Assembly (NCBI GenBank): GCA_910588155.1
Contig: CAJUPB010000012.1
Span: 1 to 64,000 of the forward strand
Direction of reading: 5' to 3'
Length of the DNA stretch: 64,000 bases
Source: an uncultured Christensenellaceae bacterium
GTDB taxonomy: Bacteria; Bacillota; Clostridia; Christensenellales; Pumilibacteraceae
Positions within the stretch are counted from its first letter, which is position 1, and each line of letters opens with the position of its first letter. The notes under the pieces are model-generated. The model searched no databases and was not told the origin of the DNA. It was given only the letters and a program-made list of their open reading frames with translations. The translations under genes were made by a program, and so were the position numbers. Below are positions 61,689 to 64,000 of the stretch, in pieces.

Positions 61689-62873
61689 ATGAATATCGAA
61701 CAATTAAAAATCGATGCCGAAAACGGCAACGCGGCTGCACGGTGTGCGTTAGGCAAAATCTTATTGCGTATCGATTACGACGGTACGGAGATAGACGAAA
61801 ACGCAGACGAAGGCGTCAGACTGCTTAAAAGCGCGGCAAAGCAAGGCAATGCTGAATCCGAGTTTAATTTGGGCTTGTGCTATCTTTACGGGCGCGGAGT
61901 TGACGAAGATAAAACGGAAGCATTCAAGCATACCTTGTCCGCCGCAAAAAAGAATTATGCTTCCGCACAAAATAATATTGGCACTTTTTACGAAAACGGG
62001 ATAGGCGTTGAAAAGGACGAAAATGCCGCCTTCGAGTGGTATAAAAAATCGGCAGACCAAGGCAATGCTATCGGGCAACTGAATGTGGGTAATTGCTATA
62101 AGGAGGGAATTGCCGTAAAGCGAGATTTCGCGGAAGCTCTCAAATGGATGAAGCTGTCCGCCGAGCAGGGGAATGCCGACGCTTTGTTTAAGATTGGCAT
62201 TTTTTACGAATACGGTTACGGGGTCGGACGCGACGCGAAAGAATCGTTCGATTGGTATAAAAAAGCCGCCGAAAAAAATCACGGCAAAGCGATGTGTTAC
62301 GTCGGCTATTGCTATCAGTACGGCGACGGTGTGGAGCGCAATCTTCAAGAAGCCGTTAAGTGGTATCAGGCTTCTATGGAACAAAAATATTTTCAGGCTT
62401 TCACCAATATGGGATATTGCTACCAGTACGGCGAAGGCGTAGAAAAGAATATGAATGCGGCGATTATGCTGTATCGCGCGGGCGCCGAACTCGGCAGTAC
62501 GGACGCAATTTATAATTTGGGTATCTGCTACTACTACGGTTATGGCGTTAAGCAAAACGACGAAGAAGCCGCTAAATATTTTCTCGCCGGAGCAAACGCA
62601 GGCAGCGATAAATGCCAATTCAGAATAGGCGTTTGTTACGCTTGCGGCGAGGGCGTTGAGGAAGATGCCGATAAGGCTATCGAATATTGGACTCTTGCCG
62701 CCGCGAAAGGCAACGACGACGCATTGTATTCGCTGGGCGAACTTTACGAAAACGGTATGGGCGTCGAAGAAGATATTGACGAAGCCGTGAAATACTATAA
62801 AGCTGCCGCCGCAAAAGGCAACGACGACGCAATAAAGAAATTGAAAAAAGGAAAATTCAAAAGATATATGTAA
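61689..62873 (+). CDS. Sel1-like repeat protein
   Basis: The protein has 394 residues from the ATG six bases after AAGGAG; an ATG at 61668 is in frame but less likely. About ten Sel1-like repeats of 36 residues fill it, with the pattern A-x2-W-Y-x-K-[SA]-A-x2-G-N-x2-A-x2-x-[IL]-G-x2-Y-x2-G-x-G-V. They form a solenoid of helices for protein contacts. No signal peptide, so it is cytosolic. Partner unknown. Confidence 0.93.
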   Translation: MNIEQLKIDAENGNAAARCALGKILLRIDYDGTEIDENADEGVRLLKSAAKQGNAESEFNLGLCYLYGRGVDEDKTEAFKHTLSAAKKNYASAQNNIGTFYENGIGVEKDENAAFEWYKKSADQGNAIGQLNVGNCYKEGIAVKRDFAEALKWMKLSAEQGNADALFKIGIFYEYGYGVGRDAKESFDWYKKAAEKNHGKAMCYVGYCYQYGDGVERNLQEAVKWYQASMEQKYFQAFTNMGYCYQYGEGVEKNMNAAIMLYRAGAELGSTDAIYNLGICYYYGYGVKQNDEEAAKYFLAGANAGSDKCQFRIGVCYACGEGVEEDADKAIEYWTLAAAKGNDDALYSLGELYENGMGVEEDIDEAVKYYKAAAAKGNDDAIKKLKKGKFKRYM

Positions 62874-63021
62874 GCCGAATTAAAGGAATATAGCGCATAT
62901 TTCTCCCTGTTTCCCTTCATACTTCGGACACTGCTGTTCTAATCGCAATTATCAAATAAAGCTGCGACACATTCGTGGCTTTATTTTTGCATTGTTACTC
63001 GGCTTTATGATGCTCATCTGC

Positions 63022-63192
63022 AAGTACAGTAATTTTGAAGCACTCACGCCCGAAATACTGCGCTCGTTCATTTGCAAGGTAATCGTTCACGAGAAAACGA
63101 AAGTAAAAACGGTTGAAATCGTCTATAACTTCGTGGAACAATTGCCCCGCGGTTCTTTGACGACGACGAAGATTATTAACACAGGAAATTAA
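63022..63192 (+). pseudogene. Remnant of a large serine recombinase (C-terminal end)
   Basis: The 57 codons read KYSNFEALTPEILRSF then KVIVHEKTKVKTVEIVYNFV, which is the C-terminal (DUF4368-type) end of large serine recombinases of integrative elements. The catalytic domain is absent: upstream is AT-rich sequence without a frame. It marks a lost mobile element. The rest of 62874-63311 holds nothing else except the hairpin at 63209. Confidence 0.65.
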
Positions 63193-63208
63193 ACCAAGAC
63201 AAGAGAAA

Positions 63209-63231
63209 AGGCGTGAATTCACGACACGCCT
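63209..63231 (-). terminator. Probable terminator of the lipid kinase gene
   Basis: AGGCGTG and CACGCCT form a 7-bp stem; on the minus strand TTTTCTC follows. It lies about 80 bases after the stop at 63312. Confidence 0.6.
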
Positions 63232-63311
63232 AATTCTCTTTCGCAGCGACTTACCTATAAATTTTCTATGGGGACTACGGTAATGTGCTCGCTATTTTAA
63301 TGCTTGAATAA

Positions 63312-64000
63312 CTATTTAAAAGTTTTCAGACCGCCTTTTACTACTTTGCAATCCAAAACCGCATCTTTGTAAATTTCTCCGTCCAGCTCTATGGGGTAGT
63401 TGAAAGGGGAAGAAACTTTGACTTCTTCGCATTCGAAGTGGCGTACATACGGTTTGTCAAGATGTCTGCCGTTTGTAAAACCCATAAGCGCCCGCATTAT
63501 TTTGCCGTTTTGCGGCATTTGTACGGTTATGACGTTCAGTTTTCCGCTGTCGAACGAAGACAGCGGAGATATTTTCATTCCTCCGCCGAACTGTTTGCCG
63601 TTGCACACGCCGACCATAATGCAAGAGTAATGTTCTGTCTTTTCGCCGATTGTGACGTCCAATTCGTAGGGTTGAAAATGCGATATGCAATATATCAGCG
63701 ACATAAGATAAGTCAACTTTGTGTCGCGTTTGTTTTCCACGCGTTCCAGTACGGAAACGTCCAATCCCGTGCCGCCGATGTTCAGACAGCGCAAACCGCA
63801 CGCAAGTTGTATGTAATCGATATTTGTCGGTTGCCCGTTCAAAGCCGCATTCAGCGCTTCGGCGGGTTTTTTCGAAAGTCGGAACACTTCGGCAAAGTCG
63901 TTGCCTCGTCCGCAGGGAATGAAACCTATTCCGCATTTTTCCACATCGAGGCCGTTCAATACCTCGTGAAATGTACCGTCGCCGCCGACGGCGATTATCC
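63312..64000 (-). CDS. Diacylglycerol kinase-family lipid kinase (5' end outside the window)
   Basis: The visible 229 codons run off the right edge. The frame there reads IIAVGGDGTFHEVLNGL, the GGDGT catalytic motif of the DAGK/YegS/sphingosine kinase fold, then GFIPCGRGNDFAE, the second nucleotide-binding segment. The C-terminal beta-sandwich follows (PIELDGEIYKD). It phosphorylates diacylglycerol or a similar lipid, recycling it for phospholipid or lipoteichoic acid synthesis. Roughly 60 N-terminal residues are missing. Membrane-associated but without a helix. Confidence 0.92.
   Translation of the reverse strand, partial: IIAVGGDGTFHEVLNGLDVEKCGIGFIPCGRGNDFAEVFRLSKKPAEALNAALNGQPTNIDYIQLACGLRCLNIGGTGLDVSVLERVENKRDTKLTYLMSLIYCISHFQPYELDVTIGEKTEHYSCIMVGVCNGKQFGGGMKISPLSSFDSGKLNVITVQMPQNGKIMRALMGFTNGRHLDKPYVRHFECEEVKVSSPFNYPIELDGEIYKDAVLDCKVVKGGLKTFK

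Noticed and set aside
1..64000. CRISPR arrays, rRNA genes, complete insertion sequences or prophage
   Set aside because: I saw no spaced direct repeats, rRNA sequence, transposase or phage structural gene; only the recombinase remnant near 63.1 kb.

Overview
The window looks like chromosomal DNA from an endospore-forming, single-membrane Clostridia-type bacterium (Bacillota). The evidence is Veg, a SipL-like SPOCS/LysM protein, SpoIIR, SleB, YpeB and a SpoVB-type flippase, with strong AGGAGG ribosome sites and sigma-A promoters of the form TTGACA-N17-TATAAT. Many lipoproteins with bacterial Ig-like domains, leucine-rich-repeat proteins and membrane-anchored family 3 glycosidases suggest a gut commensal, probably uncultured. 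The exact order is a guess. TTA, CTA and TCA codons are rare, so long open frames lie antisense to most genes; these are shadows.

Layout. 1-6.5 kb: a surface cluster of a lipoprotein, a small membrane protein, a permuted GH3 glycosidase and an Ig-like/LRR lipoprotein. 6.6-8.1 kb: an ABC-F protein. 8.3-17.8 kb: a housekeeping run made of a Rho paralogue with a ruined P-loop, pheA, secA, prfB, tsaD, mnmA, a one-domain MGMT-type protein and an Mrp/NBP35 ATPase. 17.9-26.4 kb: an MDR dehydrogenase, a LytTR/GHKL two-component pair, a lipoprotein whose signal peptide is separated from its body by an 11-C tract, and a second permuted GH3. 26.4-31.7 kb: ilvC (minus strand), a DUF815 ATPase, pckA, a GNAT acetyltransferase and a membrane protein. 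31.8-39.5 kb: an acidic zinc-ribbon protein, a cytosolic LRR protein and the sporulation stretch veg, sipL-like, ispE, spoIIR, sleB, ypeB.

39.5-43.3 kb: a thioredoxin-reductase-like flavoprotein without the NADPH HRR motif, a CorA transporter with a 19-codon leader ORF and structured leader, a zinc-ribbon protein, a nitroreductase, and a terminator-flanked cassette with an XRE repressor, three operator palindromes and two small related Cys-rich proteins. 43.3-51.3 kb: a 1679-residue anchored protein, divergent from a permuted ATP-grasp, alpha-E and transglutaminase trio. 51.3-54.2 kb: dnaX, ybaB, recR and an initiator tRNA gene. 54.2-59.3 kb: an ECF S component, a SpoVB-type flippase and a transglutaminase lipoprotein. 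59.4-63.3 kb: an AT-richer accessory stretch (HxlR regulator, radical SAM enzyme, XRE membrane protein, Sel1-repeat protein, serine recombinase scar). A lipid kinase runs off the right end.

The observations I rate highest are the Rho pseudo-ATPase, the poly-C frameshift in the lipoprotein, the corA leader ORF, the XRE/three-operator cassette, and a set of genes whose promoters place the transcript start on or next to the ATG.
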